Origin: Microbacterium sp. H1-D42
GTDB lineage: Bacteria > Actinomycetota > Actinomycetes > Actinomycetales > Microbacteriaceae
DNA: 64,000 nucleotides
Assembly: GCF_022637555.1 (NCBI RefSeq)
Contig: NZ_CP093342.1
Coordinates: 806,001-870,000 of the forward strand
Reading direction: 5' to 3'
The position numbers were made by a program, and so were the translations under genes. Of the stretch, positions 53,318 to 62,552 are shown piece after piece. Within the stretch, counting starts at the first letter, position 1; every line of letters starts with the position of its first letter. The notes below the pieces were generated by a model. The model was not told where the DNA came from. It made no database searches and saw nothing but the letters and a program-made list of their open reading frames with translations.

Positions 53318-53434
53318 ATGAAGGTCAAGCCCAGCGTCAAGCCCATGTGCGACCACTGCCGCGTAATCCGTCGTCACGGACGCGTCATGGTCATCTGCAA
53401 GTCGAACCCGCGTCACAAGCAGCGCCAGGGCTGA
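53318..53434 (+). CDS. rpmJ: 50S ribosomal protein L36 (zinc-binding type)
   Basis: 38 aa starting [19 protein letters not shown]. The zinc ligands Cys11, Cys14, Cys27 and His33 are all present, so it is the C+ form. ATG 53318 is preceded by AATAGGAA. It lies in the conserved place between infA and rpsM. Confidence 0.97.
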   Translation: MKVKPSVKPMCDHCRVIRRHGRVMVICKSNPRHKQRQG

Positions 53435-53568
53435 GTCGGGACCACCCACTCACAACTCAATATCGAAAACAGGCAGCATCGGAACCCGCGTGAGCGGGGG
53501 ACACCTCGGGGCGGAGGCCCGGGACCGGATGCTGCTCCACACCTCCACAACACTCCAGGAGAAACCGC

Positions 53569-53943
53569 ATGGCACGTCTTGCCGGCGTTGACATCCCGCG
53601 CGATAAGCGCGTGGTGATCGCCCTCACGTACATCTACGGCATCGGCCGCACCCGCTCCGTCGAGATCCTCAAGGCGACCGAGATCGACGAGTCGATCCGC
53701 GTCAAGGACCTCAGCGACGAGCAGCTCATCGCACTGCGCGACCACATCGAAGGCACCTACAAGGTGGAGGGTGACCTTCGCCGTGAGGTCGCCGCCGACA
53801 TCCGCCGCAAGGTCGAGATCGGCTCCTACGAGGGCATCCGCCACCGTCGTGGCCTTCCTGTCCGCGGTCAGCGCACCAAGACCAACGCCCGCACCCGCAA
53901 GGGCCCGAAGCGCACCGTCGCCGGCAAGAAGAAGGCCCGCTAA
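53569..53943 (+). CDS. rpsM: 30S ribosomal protein S13
   Basis: 124 aa with the normal termini: [29 protein letters not shown] at the start and the basic tail [31 protein letters not shown]. Head protein contacting the P-site tRNA and bridging to L5. GGAGAAACC precedes ATG. Confidence 0.98.
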   Translation: MARLAGVDIPRDKRVVIALTYIYGIGRTRSVEILKATEIDESIRVKDLSDEQLIALRDHIEGTYKVEGDLRREVAADIRRKVEIGSYEGIRHRRGLPVRGQRTKTNARTRKGPKRTVAGKKKAR

Positions 53944-53973
53944 GCAGCGGCCAGGGAATAGGAGAACACTTTC

Positions 53974-54372
53974 ATGGCTGCACCTAAGGCCGCCGCGCGC
54001 AAGCCGCGCCGCAAGGAAAAGAAGAACATCGCGCTGGGCCAGGCCCACATCAAGTCGACGTTCAACAACACCATCGTCTCGATCACCGACCCGTCCGGCG
54101 CTGTCATCAGCTGGGCATCGTCCGGTGGCGTGGGCTTCAAGGGCTCGCGCAAGTCGACGCCGTACGCCGCAGGCATGGCAGCGGAGTCCGCTGCCCGCCA
54201 GGCTGCTGAGCACGGCGTCAAGAAGGTCGACGTCTTCGTCAAGGGCCCGGGTTCGGGTCGCGAGACCGCGATCCGCTCGCTGCAGGCCGCCGGCCTCGAG
54301 GTCGGCTCGATCTCGGACGTGACGCCGCAGGCCCACAACGGCTGCCGTCCGCCGAAGCGCCGCCGCGTCTGA
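53974..54372 (+). CDS. rpsK: 30S ribosomal protein S11
   Basis: 132 aa. [43 protein letters not shown] and the C-terminal [17 protein letters not shown] are diagnostic. Platform protein near the mRNA exit. A hairpin follows before rpoA; rpsD is not in this operon here. Confidence 0.98.
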   Translation: MAAPKAAARKPRRKEKKNIALGQAHIKSTFNNTIVSITDPSGAVISWASSGGVGFKGSRKSTPYAAGMAAESAARQAAEHGVKKVDVFVKGPGSGRETAIRSLQAAGLEVGSISDVTPQAHNGCRPPKRRRV

Positions 54373-54381
54373 TCTCGCGTG

Positions 54382-54416
54382 AGGATGCCGCTCATCCACT
54401 GGAGGAGCGGCATCCT
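54382..54416 (+). terminator. Hairpin between rpsK and rpoA
   Basis: AGGATGCCGCTC (54382-54393) pairs exactly with GAGCGGCATCCT (54405-54416) around an 11-base loop, 9 bases past the rpsK stop. It may attenuate or process the transcript before rpoA. Confidence 0.65.
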
Positions 54417-54492
54417 TGCCCTCAGGTTTCCAAAACTCAAGACCTCACCCACACATGTCATATAGCGGGCATGTGATCGAAAGGAACACATA

Positions 54493-55482
54493 GTGCTCAT
54501 TGCACAGCGTCCCACTCTTACCGAGGAAAAGATCGCCGAGAACCGCAGCCGGTTCATCATCGAGCCGCTCGAGCCCGGTTTCGGCTACACGATCGGCAAC
54601 GCGCTGCGTCGCAGCCTGCTCTCGTCGATCCCTGGCGCCTCGGTCACCACCATTCGCATCGACGGCGTGCTGCACGAGTTCAGCACGATCCCCGGTGTGA
54701 AGGAGGACGTCACCGAGATCATCCTCAACATCAAGCAGCTGGTTGTCTCCAGCGAGCGCGACGAGCCCATCACCGCGTACCTGCGCAAGACGGGCGCCGG
54801 CGAGGTCACTGCAGCCGACATCTCCGCTCCGGCGGGTGTCGAGGTGCACAACCCCGAGCTGGTCATCGCGACGCTCAACGACACCGCGCGCTTCGAGCTC
54901 GAGCTCACCATCGAGCGTGGCCGTGGCTACGTGTCGGCTTCGCAGAACCGCAACGAGTACGCAGAGGCCGGCCAGATTCCGGTCGACTCGATCTACTCGC
55001 CGGTGCTCAAGGTCAGCTACCGCGTCGACGCCACCCGCGCCGGCGAGCGCACTGACTTCGACAAGCTCGTCCTTGACGTCGAGACGAAGTCGGCGATCAG
55101 CCCGCGCGACGCCGTCGCCTCGGCAGCCAAGACCCTCACCGAGCTGTTCGGCCTCGCCCGCGAGCTGAACGTCGAGGCCGAGGGCATCGAGATCGGCCCC
55201 GCGCCGGTCGAGGCTGTGCTCTCCAGCGAGCTCTCCATGCCGATCGAGGACCTCGATCTGTCGGTGCGCTCGTACAACTGCCTCAAGCGTGAGGGCATCA
55301 ACACCGTCTCGGAGCTGGTGGCCCTTTCCGAGACGCAGCTGATGAACATCCGCAATTTCGGACAGAAGTCGGTCGACGAGGTGCGCGACAAGCTCGTCTC
55401 GCTCGGTCTGTCGCTGAAGGATTCGGTGCCCGGTTTCGACGGCGCCCACTTCTACAGCGCAGGCGAAGACGAGTCCTTCTGA
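54493..55482 (+). CDS. rpoA: DNA-directed RNA polymerase alpha subunit
   Basis: 329 aa. The N-terminal dimerisation domain includes [32 protein letters not shown]. The flexible linker leads to a C-terminal domain with [44 protein letters not shown], which contacts UP elements and activators. GTG 54493 follows AAAGGAA. Confidence 0.98.
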   Translation: MLIAQRPTLTEEKIAENRSRFIIEPLEPGFGYTIGNALRRSLLSSIPGASVTTIRIDGVLHEFSTIPGVKEDVTEIILNIKQLVVSSERDEPITAYLRKTGAGEVTAADISAPAGVEVHNPELVIATLNDTARFELELTIERGRGYVSASQNRNEYAEAGQIPVDSIYSPVLKVSYRVDATRAGERTDFDKLVLDVETKSAISPRDAVASAAKTLTELFGLARELNVEAEGIEIGPAPVEAVLSSELSMPIEDLDLSVRSYNCLKREGINTVSELVALSETQLMNIRNFGQKSVDEVRDKLVSLGLSLKDSVPGFDGAHFYSAGEDESF

Positions 55483-55517
55483 TACCCGACCTCTTTCCGA
55501 CCAGGAGATAGACGAAT

Positions 55518-56189
55518 ATGCCTAAGCCCACCAAGGGTCCCCGCCTCGGAGGCGGCCCCGCACACGAGCGCCTGCTTCTCGCGAACCTCGCAGCTGCGCT
55601 CTTCACCAACAAGTCGATCAAGACGACCGAGACCAAGGCGAAGCGCCTGCGTCCGCTTGCCGAGCGCCTGATCACGCTCGGCAAGCGCGGCGACCTGCAC
55701 GCGCGTCGTCGTGCGCTCACCGTGCTGCGCTCGAACAAGGACGCCCTGCACGTCCTGTTCAACGAGATCGCACCGCTGGTCGCCGAGCGTGAGGGTGGCT
55801 ACACCCGCATCACGAAGGTCGGCAACCGCAAGGGCGACAACGCGCCCATGGCCGTGATCGAGCTCGTTCTCGAGCCCGTCACGCCGAAGAAGAAGAAGGC
55901 CGCTCCGAAGGCTGAGAAGGCTGCCGCTCCGAAGGCCAAGAAGGCCGAAGAGGCTCCCGCCGAGGAGACCGCTGCCCCGGCAGCGCTCGTCGACGGTGGC
56001 TTCGGTGATGACTCGGCTGCTCCTCTCGAGGACGGCTCGGCGCCCGAGGGCTTCGACATCAAGGGCAACAAGGACTCGATGAAGTTCCACCGTCCCGATG
56101 GCCAGTGGTACGACGCGACCGTCGCAGAGGTGTGGTTCCGCACCGCTGAGGCCGCTGAGGCTGCAGGCTTCGTCGAGGCCGGCAAGTAA
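55518..56189 (+). CDS. rplQ: 50S ribosomal protein L17 with extra C-terminal domain
   Basis: 223 aa, about twice the E. coli length. Residues 1-~121 are the L17 core ([50 protein letters not shown]). Residues ~122-178 form an Ala/Lys/Glu/Pro linker. Residues ~179-221 ([21 protein letters not shown], then [18 protein letters not shown]) form a compact motif like the small 'sunset'-type domain of some actinobacterial surface and phage proteins. This extra piece is likely surface-exposed on the ribosome; its role is unknown. Confidence 0.95.
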   Translation: MPKPTKGPRLGGGPAHERLLLANLAAALFTNKSIKTTETKAKRLRPLAERLITLGKRGDLHARRRALTVLRSNKDALHVLFNEIAPLVAEREGGYTRITKVGNRKGDNAPMAVIELVLEPVTPKKKKAAPKAEKAAAPKAKKAEEAPAEETAAPAALVDGGFGDDSAAPLEDGSAPEGFDIKGNKDSMKFHRPDGQWYDATVAEVWFRTAEAAEAAGFVEAGK

Positions 56190-56204
56190 GCCACCGCGTA
56201 CTGA

Positions 56205-56243
56205 AGAGCCCGCCGCTCCCTTTCGGGGCGGCGGGCTTTTTCG
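56205..56243. terminator. Intrinsic terminator of the alpha operon
   Basis: AGCCCGCCGC (56207-56216) pairs with GCGGCGGGCT (56228-56237), with further CCC/GGG pairs inside, and is followed by TTTTT on the plus strand. It lies between convergent genes and may also serve the ligase gene on the minus strand. Confidence 0.92.
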
Positions 56244-56262
56244 TGCCCTCGCGGCTCGGCCG

Positions 56263-57837
56263 TTACAAGGCAGCCCGCAGATCCTTGCGCAGGATCTTGC
56301 CGGAGCTCGACTTGGGCACCACGTCGATGAACTCCACCAGGCGCACCTTCTCGTGCGGTGCGACCCGTGCCGTGACGAAGTCCATCACGTCCTGCTCAGA
56401 GAGCTCCGCACCCTGCTGGCGGACGACGTACGCCTTGGGCACCTCCTGGCCGTCCTCGTCGTTCACGCCGATCACGGCCGCGTCGGCGATGCCGGGGTGC
56501 TCCAGCAGCAGAGCCTCCAGCACGGCGGGCGCCACCTGATAGCCCTTGTACTTGATCAGCTCCTTGAGCCGGTCGACGATCCGGTAGATGCCGTCAGCGG
56601 TGACGGTCGCGATGTCTCCGGTGCGCAGCCAGCCATCAGCATCCAACATCTCCGCCGTGGCCTCGGGTCGGCCGAGGTAGCCGGTCATGATCTGCGGTCC
56701 GCGCACCCACAGCTCGCCGGGCTCGCTCGCGCCTTCGGCCGGGACGTCGACGTCGTGGCCGGTCTCGGGGTCGACGATGCGCGCCTCGGTGTTCGGCACC
56801 AGCGGCCCGATCGAGGACTTGTCGATGTCGGTGCGTCCGGCCGGGATGATGTTCACGGCCGGGCTGGTCTCGGTCATGCCGTAGCCCTGCACCACCTCGA
56901 CGTGCAGTCGATGCTCGACCGCGGTGGCGAGTGCGCCGTCGAGCGGTGCCGCACCCGAGAAGATGACCTTCACCGCAGACAGGTCGTACTGGTCGACGAT
57001 CGGGTGCTTGGCGAGGGCCACTGCGATCGGAGGGGCGACGAACACCCAGGTCGTGCGGTGCTCCTGGATGATCCGCAGGAACTCCAGCAGGTCGAACTTG
57101 GGCATTGTCACCAGGCCCGCCCGCCTGCGCATGGCGAAGTTCAGCAGCACGGTCATGCCGTAGATGTGGAAGAACGGCAGGACGGCCAGGATGCGGTCGT
57201 CCGAGTCGATGGTGGTCATCGGGATCACCTGGGCGACGTTGGCGACCAGGTTGCGGTGCGTGAGCATCACGCCCTTCGGACGCCCGGTGGTGCCGGAGGA
57301 GTAGGGGAGCACGGCGAGGTGCGTCGCCGGGTCGAAGTTGACGTCGGGGGCGGGATGCCCCTCACCGAGCAGTTCGCGCAGGTTCGGGTGCCCTTCGGCG
57401 CCGTCGAGCACGATCAGATGGTCATCGGCGATGCCGCGCTTCGCAGCGGCGGCCTTCGCGCCTGGCAGCAGCGGAGAGACCGTGATGAGCCACTCCGCGT
57501 CGGCATCCTCGAGCTGGTTCGCGATCTCGTCGGGGGTGTAAAGCGAGTTGATGGTGGTCGCGGTCGCTCCGGCGCGGAGGATGCCGTGGAACACGGTCGC
57601 GAAAGCGGGCACGTTCGGGCACAGGACGCCGACGCGGTCGCCGACCCCGATGCCGCGTGCGGCCAGTGCACCGGCGAACAGGTTGATCTGTCCCACCAGC
57701 TGACGGTACGTGGTCTCGGCGCCCGACGTGCCGTCGATGATCGCGATGCGATCGAGATCGGTCTCATCGAGTCCGCCGAAGAGGTACTCGTAGATCGAGA
57801 CGTCAGGGATCTCGACATCGGGAAGGGTGCTGCGCAT
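56263..57837 (-). CDS. Acyl-CoA synthetase (4-coumarate-CoA ligase-like)
   Basis: A 524-aa ANL-superfamily adenylating enzyme. ATP/AMP motifs are YSSGTTGRPKGVMLTH, VQGYGMTETSP, GWLRTGDIATVTADG and the C-terminal lysine motif SSGKILRKDL, all intact. It activates a carboxylic acid to acyl-AMP and then the CoA thioester. The overall pattern resembles plant-type 4CL or fatty-acyl ligases, not MenE, so I do not assign it to menaquinone synthesis. ATG 57837 follows AAGGAG. Substrate unknown. Confidence 0.88.
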   Translation of the reverse strand: MRSTLPDVEIPDVSIYEYLFGGLDETDLDRIAIIDGTSGAETTYRQLVGQINLFAGALAARGIGVGDRVGVLCPNVPAFATVFHGILRAGATATTINSLYTPDEIANQLEDADAEWLITVSPLLPGAKAAAAKRGIADDHLIVLDGAEGHPNLRELLGEGHPAPDVNFDPATHLAVLPYSSGTTGRPKGVMLTHRNLVANVAQVIPMTTIDSDDRILAVLPFFHIYGMTVLLNFAMRRRAGLVTMPKFDLLEFLRIIQEHRTTWVFVAPPIAVALAKHPIVDQYDLSAVKVIFSGAAPLDGALATAVEHRLHVEVVQGYGMTETSPAVNIIPAGRTDIDKSSIGPLVPNTEARIVDPETGHDVDVPAEGASEPGELWVRGPQIMTGYLGRPEATAEMLDADGWLRTGDIATVTADGIYRIVDRLKELIKYKGYQVAPAVLEALLLEHPGIADAAVIGVNDEDGQEVPKAYVVRQQGAELSEQDVMDFVTARVAPHEKVRLVEFIDVVPKSSSGKILRKDLRAAL

Positions 57838-57911
57838 GGTGATCTCCTTCGATCGTGCGTCCTAGCGGGTTGGAAGTCAGTTTCGCATACCGTGCGACGC
57901 AATCCCACGGA

Positions 57912-59171
57912 TCAGATCTCGCTGCCGACCGGATCATTCAGCCGGTAGCGGCTGCCTGGGCGCCCCTTCGTGGCGTAGTCCAGGGTGCGGATCGCGCGTC
58001 CGGTGCTGGCCAGGTACTCCAGGTAGCGCCTCGCGCTCACCCGTGAGATAGACAGTGAGTCGCCGATCTCCGTCGCCGAGGCATCGGGCTGCTCGCCCAG
58101 CGCCTCGACCACGCGCTCGAGGGTCTCAGCGCTCAGACCCTTGGGGATGCCATCGCGCTGGCGGAACGCGATGATCGCATCCGCCGCCTCCACCCGGCGC
58201 ACGACGTCGTGCAGCTCGGTGTGATCGCGCAGCAGCAGAGTCGCAGCTCCCACGGTGGTGCGCACCGTGCTTCGGGCGACCACGACCCGGCTGCCGAGGA
58301 TCAGCGGCCGCCCGGCGTCCTCGCCCTCCTGCAGCGCCTGGTAGACATCCGGCGGCAGTACATCGATCGCCGCAGCCCCGGTGAGCTCTCCGGCAGCCGT
58401 CTGCAGGAACCGCGCGGCGGCATCATTGGCCAGCGTGATGATGCCGCGCTCATCCACCGTGATGACGCCCTCGCTGAGGCCGTGCAGCGTGGTCTGCTGG
58501 TTCTGCACTAGCGCGGTGATCTGATGCGGCTCCAGTCGGTGGATGCGTCGCCGGATCACCGAGGTCACCCAGGCCGCGCCGAGCACACCCAGCAGCACGG
58601 CTGCGACCATGGTCGCGATCAGCCAGGCGAGGTTCGTCAGGAACTCGTCGTTCAGGTTCTGTTCGAGGATTCCGACCGACACCGTGCCGATGACTTCGCC
58701 GTCGTCACCGAAGATCGGCACCTTCACCCGCCACGACGGCCCGAGCGTGCCGGTCTGGGTGCCGGTGTAGATCTTGCCCGAGAGTGGGATCGATGCGTCG
58801 GTCGAGACGGGATGCCCGATGCGGTCGACGTTGGGGTGGGAGTATCGGATGCCATCGGCATTTGCCACCACGACGTAGGCGAGGTCCGACGAGGTGCGGA
58901 TGACCTCGGCGACGGGCTGGATCGCGGCCGAGGGGTCGGCGTCGTCGAAGGCGTCGAGCACTGTGGGCAGCTGTGAGAACGACAGCGCGACCGCCATCAT
59001 GCGCTCCTGATACGCCTCACGCAGCGCGCGCTCCTGGAAGGCGCCGGCGGCGATGCCGGCGGCCAGCGTCACCAGGCACACGATCAGGGCCTGCAGCAGG
59101 ATCAGCTGCACCCGCAGCGACATGCTGCCGTCCTGCGTCTTCAGCGACGCGCGCTTCGTCTTCGAGGCCAC
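57912..59171 (-). CDS. Membrane sensor-PAS-HTH fusion (CitA-like sensor joined to a CitB-like DNA-binding domain)
   Basis: A 419-aa protein with unusual architecture. Residues ~21-44 and ~181-206 are membrane helices. Residues ~45-178 form a CitA/DcuS-like extracytoplasmic sensor (AYVVVANADGIRYSHPNVDRIGHPV, GTVSVGILE). Residues ~225-318 are PAS (TTLHGLSEGVITVDERGIITLANDAA, LLLRDHTEL). Where a kinase would continue into its H-box, the chain passes at ~325-340 directly into the C-terminal part of CitB/DcuR regulators (GIPKGLSAETLERVVEAL, ISRVSARRYLEYLASTGRA, GRPGSRYRL). No phospho-acceptor histidine, ATPase or receiver is present. It is divergent from tctCBA. GTG 59171 is used; ATG 59123 is an alternative. 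Confidence 0.85.
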   Translation of the reverse strand: MASKTKRASLKTQDGSMSLRVQLILLQALIVCLVTLAAGIAAGAFQERALREAYQERMMAVALSFSQLPTVLDAFDDADPSAAIQPVAEVIRTSSDLAYVVVANADGIRYSHPNVDRIGHPVSTDASIPLSGKIYTGTQTGTLGPSWRVKVPIFGDDGEVIGTVSVGILEQNLNDEFLTNLAWLIATMVAAVLLGVLGAAWVTSVIRRRIHRLEPHQITALVQNQQTTLHGLSEGVITVDERGIITLANDAAARFLQTAAGELTGAAAIDVLPPDVYQALQEGEDAGRPLILGSRVVVARSTVRTTVGAATLLLRDHTELHDVVRRVEAADAIIAFRQRDGIPKGLSAETLERVVEALGEQPDASATEIGDSLSISRVSARRYLEYLASTGRAIRTLDYATKGRPGSRYRLNDPVGSEI

Positions 59172-59226
59172 TCATCCATTGTCCCCGCGTGCGAGGGAGT
59201 CGGCCACCGCTCTGCAGGGGCATCCG

Positions 59227-59262
59227 CGACCAATACTTTCGTAACGTCGACCAATGATTTCG
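59227..59262. promoter_or_regulatory. 15-bp direct repeat in the tctC/regulator intergenic region
   Basis: CGACCAATACTTTCG (59227-59241) and CGACCAATGATTTCG (59248-59262) match at 13 of 15 positions. The period of 21 bases is two helical turns. A tandem site of this geometry suits a dimeric HTH regulator, and the divergent sensor-HTH protein is the natural candidate. Confidence 0.6.
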
Positions 59263-59330
59263 GAAGCAGAGGTCACCTCCCCGCGGTGCATACGGTTGCC
59301 AGCATCCCGACAGCGCTCAAGGAGGAGCAC

Positions 59331-60350
59331 ATGAACAAGACACGCACAGCACTCGTCGCCATCGCCGCCATCGCGGCCCTGGCGCTCACCGGCTGCTCGG
59401 CCCAGGGCGGCGGCACGGGCGACAAGCCCGCCGAAGGGGGCGATGCGAAGACGAGCTTCTCGGACGTCTCGATCATCGTCCCCGCAGACCCCGGCGGCGG
59501 CTGGGACCAGACCGGTCGCGCCATCTCGAAGGTGATCACCGACGAGGGCATCGTCGGCACCGCCGCAGTCACCAACGTCGGCGGAGCCGGCGGCACGATC
59601 GGGCTCGCCCAGCTGGCGAACGTCAAGGACCCTGCCACGCTGATGGTCAACGGGCTGGTCATGGTCGGCGCGATCGAGACCAACGGCTCGCAGGTGCGCC
59701 TGGAGGACACGACGCCGATCGCCCGCCTCACCGACGAGGCACTGGTTGTCGTCGTTCCCGCCGACTCGAAGTACAAGACTCTTGAAGACCTCGTCGAGGA
59801 CATCGTCGACAAGGGACAGGCGATCACCGTCACCGGAGGCTCGGCGGGCGGCGCTGACCACATCCTCGCGGGGCTCATGCTCGAGGCAGCCGGCCTCGAC
59901 GCCACCGAGATCCCCGCGAAGCTGAACTACACGCCCAACGCCGGAGGCGGCGAGGCCGTGTCGCTGATCATCGGCAACAAGGTCGCCGCCGGCATCTCGG
60001 GTGTCGCCGAGTTCCAGCAGCACATCGAGAAGGGCACCATGCGCGCGCTCGCCGTCTCGGGCGCCGAGCCGGTCGCCCAGCTGCCGGACGTGCCCACGAT
60101 CACCGATGCCGGCTACGACGTCGTGCTCACCAACTGGCGCGGAGTGATCGCCCCCGGTGGGATCTCCGACGCCGAGCGGGCCGAGCTGGAGCGCATCGTC
60201 ACCGAGATGCACGACACCGGCGCCTGGACGACCGAGCTCGAGACGAAGGGGTGGGCGGATGCCTTCCTGGTCGGCGACGACCTGGACGCCTTCGTCGAGG
60301 AGAGCATCACGGATGTCACCGGCACGCTGAAGAACATCGGACTGATCTGA
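59331..60350 (+). CDS. tctC: Tripartite tricarboxylate transporter substrate-binding lipoprotein TctC
   Basis: A 339-aa binding protein. The lipobox LTGC gives Cys22 for lipidation. The Bug/TctC fold shows VSIIVPADPGGGWDQTGRAI, NVGGAGGTIGLAQLAN and TGGSAGGADHILAG. It captures a carboxylate such as citrate or a related acid outside the cell for TctAB. ATG 59331 follows GGAGGAG. First gene of tctCBA; a -10-like TACGGT (59291-59296) without a good -35 suggests activator dependence. Confidence 0.93.
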   Translation: MNKTRTALVAIAAIAALALTGCSAQGGGTGDKPAEGGDAKTSFSDVSIIVPADPGGGWDQTGRAISKVITDEGIVGTAAVTNVGGAGGTIGLAQLANVKDPATLMVNGLVMVGAIETNGSQVRLEDTTPIARLTDEALVVVVPADSKYKTLEDLVEDIVDKGQAITVTGGSAGGADHILAGLMLEAAGLDATEIPAKLNYTPNAGGGEAVSLIIGNKVAAGISGVAEFQQHIEKGTMRALAVSGAEPVAQLPDVPTITDAGYDVVLTNWRGVIAPGGISDAERAELERIVTEMHDTGAWTTELETKGWADAFLVGDDLDAFVEESITDVTGTLKNIGLI

Positions 60351-60351
60351 C

Positions 60352-60897
60352 ATGACCGCCCCGCTCACCGGGGCGAACGGGCGGGCCGAGAGCACTCGGC
60401 CCGCCCCACGGGTTCCCATCGGAGAACTCGTCTTCGCCCTGTTCATGCTCGCCCTCGGCGTCTTCGCCGTGATCGGCGTCTTCAGCATCCACGTTCCGGT
60501 CGGCGTCCAGGTCGGCCCGCGGGTCTTCCCGATCTTCGTCGCCGTGGTGCTGCTCGGCTCGGCCGTCGCCGTGCTCATCGGCCTCTTCCACGGAGAGCGC
60601 GCTGAGGTCGAAGATGGGGAGGACATCGATCCGAACGCCACGACCGACTGGCTGACCCTCGCCAAGATCGTCGGTGCCCTGGTGGCACACCTGCTGCTGA
60701 TCGACGTGATCGGCTGGGCGCCGGCAGCCGCACTGCTGTTCGGCGTCGTCGCCTGGGCGCTCGGTGCGAAACGCTGGTGGCTCGGGTTCGTGATCGGACT
60801 CGTCGTCGGACTGATCGTGCAGATCGTCTTCGGCGAGCTGCTGTCGCTGTCGCTGCCGCTCGGCCCCGCGCTCGGCTGGTTGGGAGGGATCCTCTGA
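60352..60897 (+). CDS. tctB: Tripartite tricarboxylate transporter small membrane subunit TctB
   Basis: A 181-aa protein with four hydrophobic segments (about residues 22-45, 55-77, 100-122 and 126-170 as a split pair) and an acidic loop [15 protein letters not shown]. Starts one base after the tctC stop and overlaps the tctA start (TGATG), so the three subunits are translationally coupled. Confidence 0.9.
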   Translation: MTAPLTGANGRAESTRPAPRVPIGELVFALFMLALGVFAVIGVFSIHVPVGVQVGPRVFPIFVAVVLLGSAVAVLIGLFHGERAEVEDGEDIDPNATTDWLTLAKIVGALVAHLLLIDVIGWAPAAALLFGVVAWALGAKRWWLGFVIGLVVGLIVQIVFGELLSLSLPLGPALGWLGGIL

Positions 60898-62444
60898 TGG
60901 ATGCCTGGACTCTGCTCATGGAGGGCTTCGCGACCGCACTGCAGCCGCAGTACCTCGTCTTCGCCTTCATCGGCGTGCTGATCGGCACCGCCGTCGGCGT
61001 GCTGCCTGGCATCGGCCCCGCGATGACCGTCGCACTGCTGCTGCCGCTGACCTACACGCTCGACCCCACCGCGGCGCTGATCACCTTCGCCGGCATCTAC
61101 TACGGCGGCATGTACGGCGGCTCGACCACCAGCATCCTGCTGAACACGCCAGGTGAGTCCGCCTCGATCGTCACCGCCATCGAAGGCAACAAGATGGCGA
61201 AGATGGGGCGAGGTGCCACAGCTCTCGCCACCGCCGCCATCGGCTCGTTCGTCGCCGGCACGATCGCCACGGTCGGACTCACCCTGCTCGCCCCCGTGCT
61301 CGCGTCGTTCGCCGTGGGCCTTGGTCCCGCCGACTACTTCGCGCTGATCATGATCGCCTTCATCACCGTCGGCGCATTGATCGGCAGCTCGGTCTCGCGA
61401 GGAATGCTCTCGCTGGGCGTCGGGCTGTTCCTCGGCCTGGTCGGAACCGACGTGCTCTCGGGGCAGCAGCGCTACACCATGGGTGTGCTCGCGCTCTCGG
61501 ACGGCGTGGACATCGTGCTGGTCGCGGTCGGGCTGTTCGCGGTGGGGGAGTCGCTGTACATCGCCTCGCGCCTGCGGCACGGATCCGTCGACGTCATCCC
61601 CGTCACGGGCGGGTGGCACAGCTGGATGACCAGGCAGGACTGGCGGCGCTCCTGGAAGCCATGGCTGCGCGGCACGGCGATCGGCTTCCCGATCGGCACG
61701 ATCCCCGCCGGCGGTGCTGACGTCGCGACGTTCCTGTCCTATGCGACCGAGCGCAAGCTCTCCAAGCACAAGGACGAGTTCGGCCGAGGGGCGATCGAGG
61801 GCGTGGCCGGCCCGGAATCGGCGAACAACGCGGCGGCGGCGGGCGTCCTTGTACCCCTGCTGACTCTCGGGCTGCCGACCACGGCGACGGCGGCGATCAT
61901 CCTGGTCGCCTTCCAGGCGTACGGTCTGCAGCCGGGACCGCTGCTGTTCGAGACGCAGCCGGCGCTGGTGTGGGCACTGGTGGCCAGCCTGTACCTGGGC
62001 AACGTGATCCTGATCATCCTGAACCTGCCGCTGGTGGGCATGTGGGTGAAGCTGCTGCAGATCCCGCGCCCCTACCTCTACGCGGGCATCCTGCTGTTCG
62101 CGGCGTTCGGGGCGTACGCGCTGAACTTCGCCGTCATCGACATCCTGATGCTGGTGATCATCGGCGTGCTCGGCTACTTCATGCGCCGGTACGGGTATCC
62201 GGTCGCGCCGCTGGTGGTCGGCATGATCCTCGGCCCGATGGGCGAGGAGTTCCTGCGCAAGGCGCTGCAGCTCAGCCAGGGCGACCTGTCGACGCTCGTC
62301 ATGCAGCCGTTCGCCGCCTCGGCGTACGGCGTGCTCGCACTGCTCGTCGTCGGCGGGCTGTGGCTGCGCCGGCGCCAGCAGCGCTACGAGCAGCACCTCA
62401 CCGAGACGATCGCCCTGCCGATCAAGTCGGACCAGGAGGTCTGA
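60897..62444 (+). CDS. tctA: Tripartite tricarboxylate transporter large membrane subunit TctA
   Basis: A 515-aa integral membrane carrier with about 11-12 helices. The family signature [24 protein letters not shown] is followed by [22 protein letters not shown]. The internal counterpart [20 protein letters not shown] and [27 protein letters not shown] segment ([11 protein letters not shown]) is also visible. Driven by ion gradients rather than ATP. ATG 60897 follows GGGAGG. A weak hairpin (62446-62474) follows. Confidence 0.94.
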   Translation: MDAWTLLMEGFATALQPQYLVFAFIGVLIGTAVGVLPGIGPAMTVALLLPLTYTLDPTAALITFAGIYYGGMYGGSTTSILLNTPGESASIVTAIEGNKMAKMGRGATALATAAIGSFVAGTIATVGLTLLAPVLASFAVGLGPADYFALIMIAFITVGALIGSSVSRGMLSLGVGLFLGLVGTDVLSGQQRYTMGVLALSDGVDIVLVAVGLFAVGESLYIASRLRHGSVDVIPVTGGWHSWMTRQDWRRSWKPWLRGTAIGFPIGTIPAGGADVATFLSYATERKLSKHKDEFGRGAIEGVAGPESANNAAAAGVLVPLLTLGLPTTATAAIILVAFQAYGLQPGPLLFETQPALVWALVASLYLGNVILIILNLPLVGMWVKLLQIPRPYLYAGILLFAAFGAYALNFAVIDILMLVIIGVLGYFMRRYGYPVAPLVVGMILGPMGEEFLRKALQLSQGDLSTLVMQPFAASAYGVLALLVVGGLWLRRRQQRYEQHLTETIALPIKSDQEV

Positions 62445-62445
62445 G

Positions 62446-62474
62446 CGCGGCAGCGCCTGCGAGCGGTTGCCGCG
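62446..62474 (+). terminator. Weak hairpin after tctA
   Basis: CGCGGCA (62446-62452) pairs with TGCCGCG (62468-62474) across a 15-base loop, two bases after the tctA stop. Confidence 0.4.
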
Positions 62475-62480
62475 TCAAGC

Positions 62481-62552
62481 GCGCGAGGCTCCCGGCGATA
62501 GTCTGATCTGTGTGAGTACAGAGGATCAGGCCATCACCCGGGAGCCTCGCGC
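62481..62552. repeat. 15-bp inverted repeat straddling the TauE start
   Basis: GCGCGAGGCTCCCGG (62481-62495) and its exact reverse complement (62538-62552) flank 42 bases that contain the -10 hexamer and the GTG start codon. The right arm lies inside the coding sequence. Confidence 0.8.
62499..62504 (+). promoter_or_regulatory. -10 box of the leaderless TauE transcript
   Basis: TAGTCT is followed by 7 bases and GTG 62512. Confidence 0.5.

Noticed and set aside
56263..57837. Calling the acyl-CoA synthetase menE
   Set aside because: It is larger than typical MenE, has the 4CL/fatty-acyl ligase pattern and is far from the men genes.
57912..59171. Reading the fusion as a pseudogene of a sensor kinase
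   Set aside because: The frame is intact through both halves, the HTH part is complete to its natural end, and the junction lies in linker regions of both parent families.
59172..62396. Open frame of more than 1000 codons on the minus strand opposite tctCBA
   Set aside because: It is Arg/Asp/Gln-rich low-complexity sequence with no motifs, and exactly mirrors real genes on the plus strand; long antisense frames are expected at this GC content.
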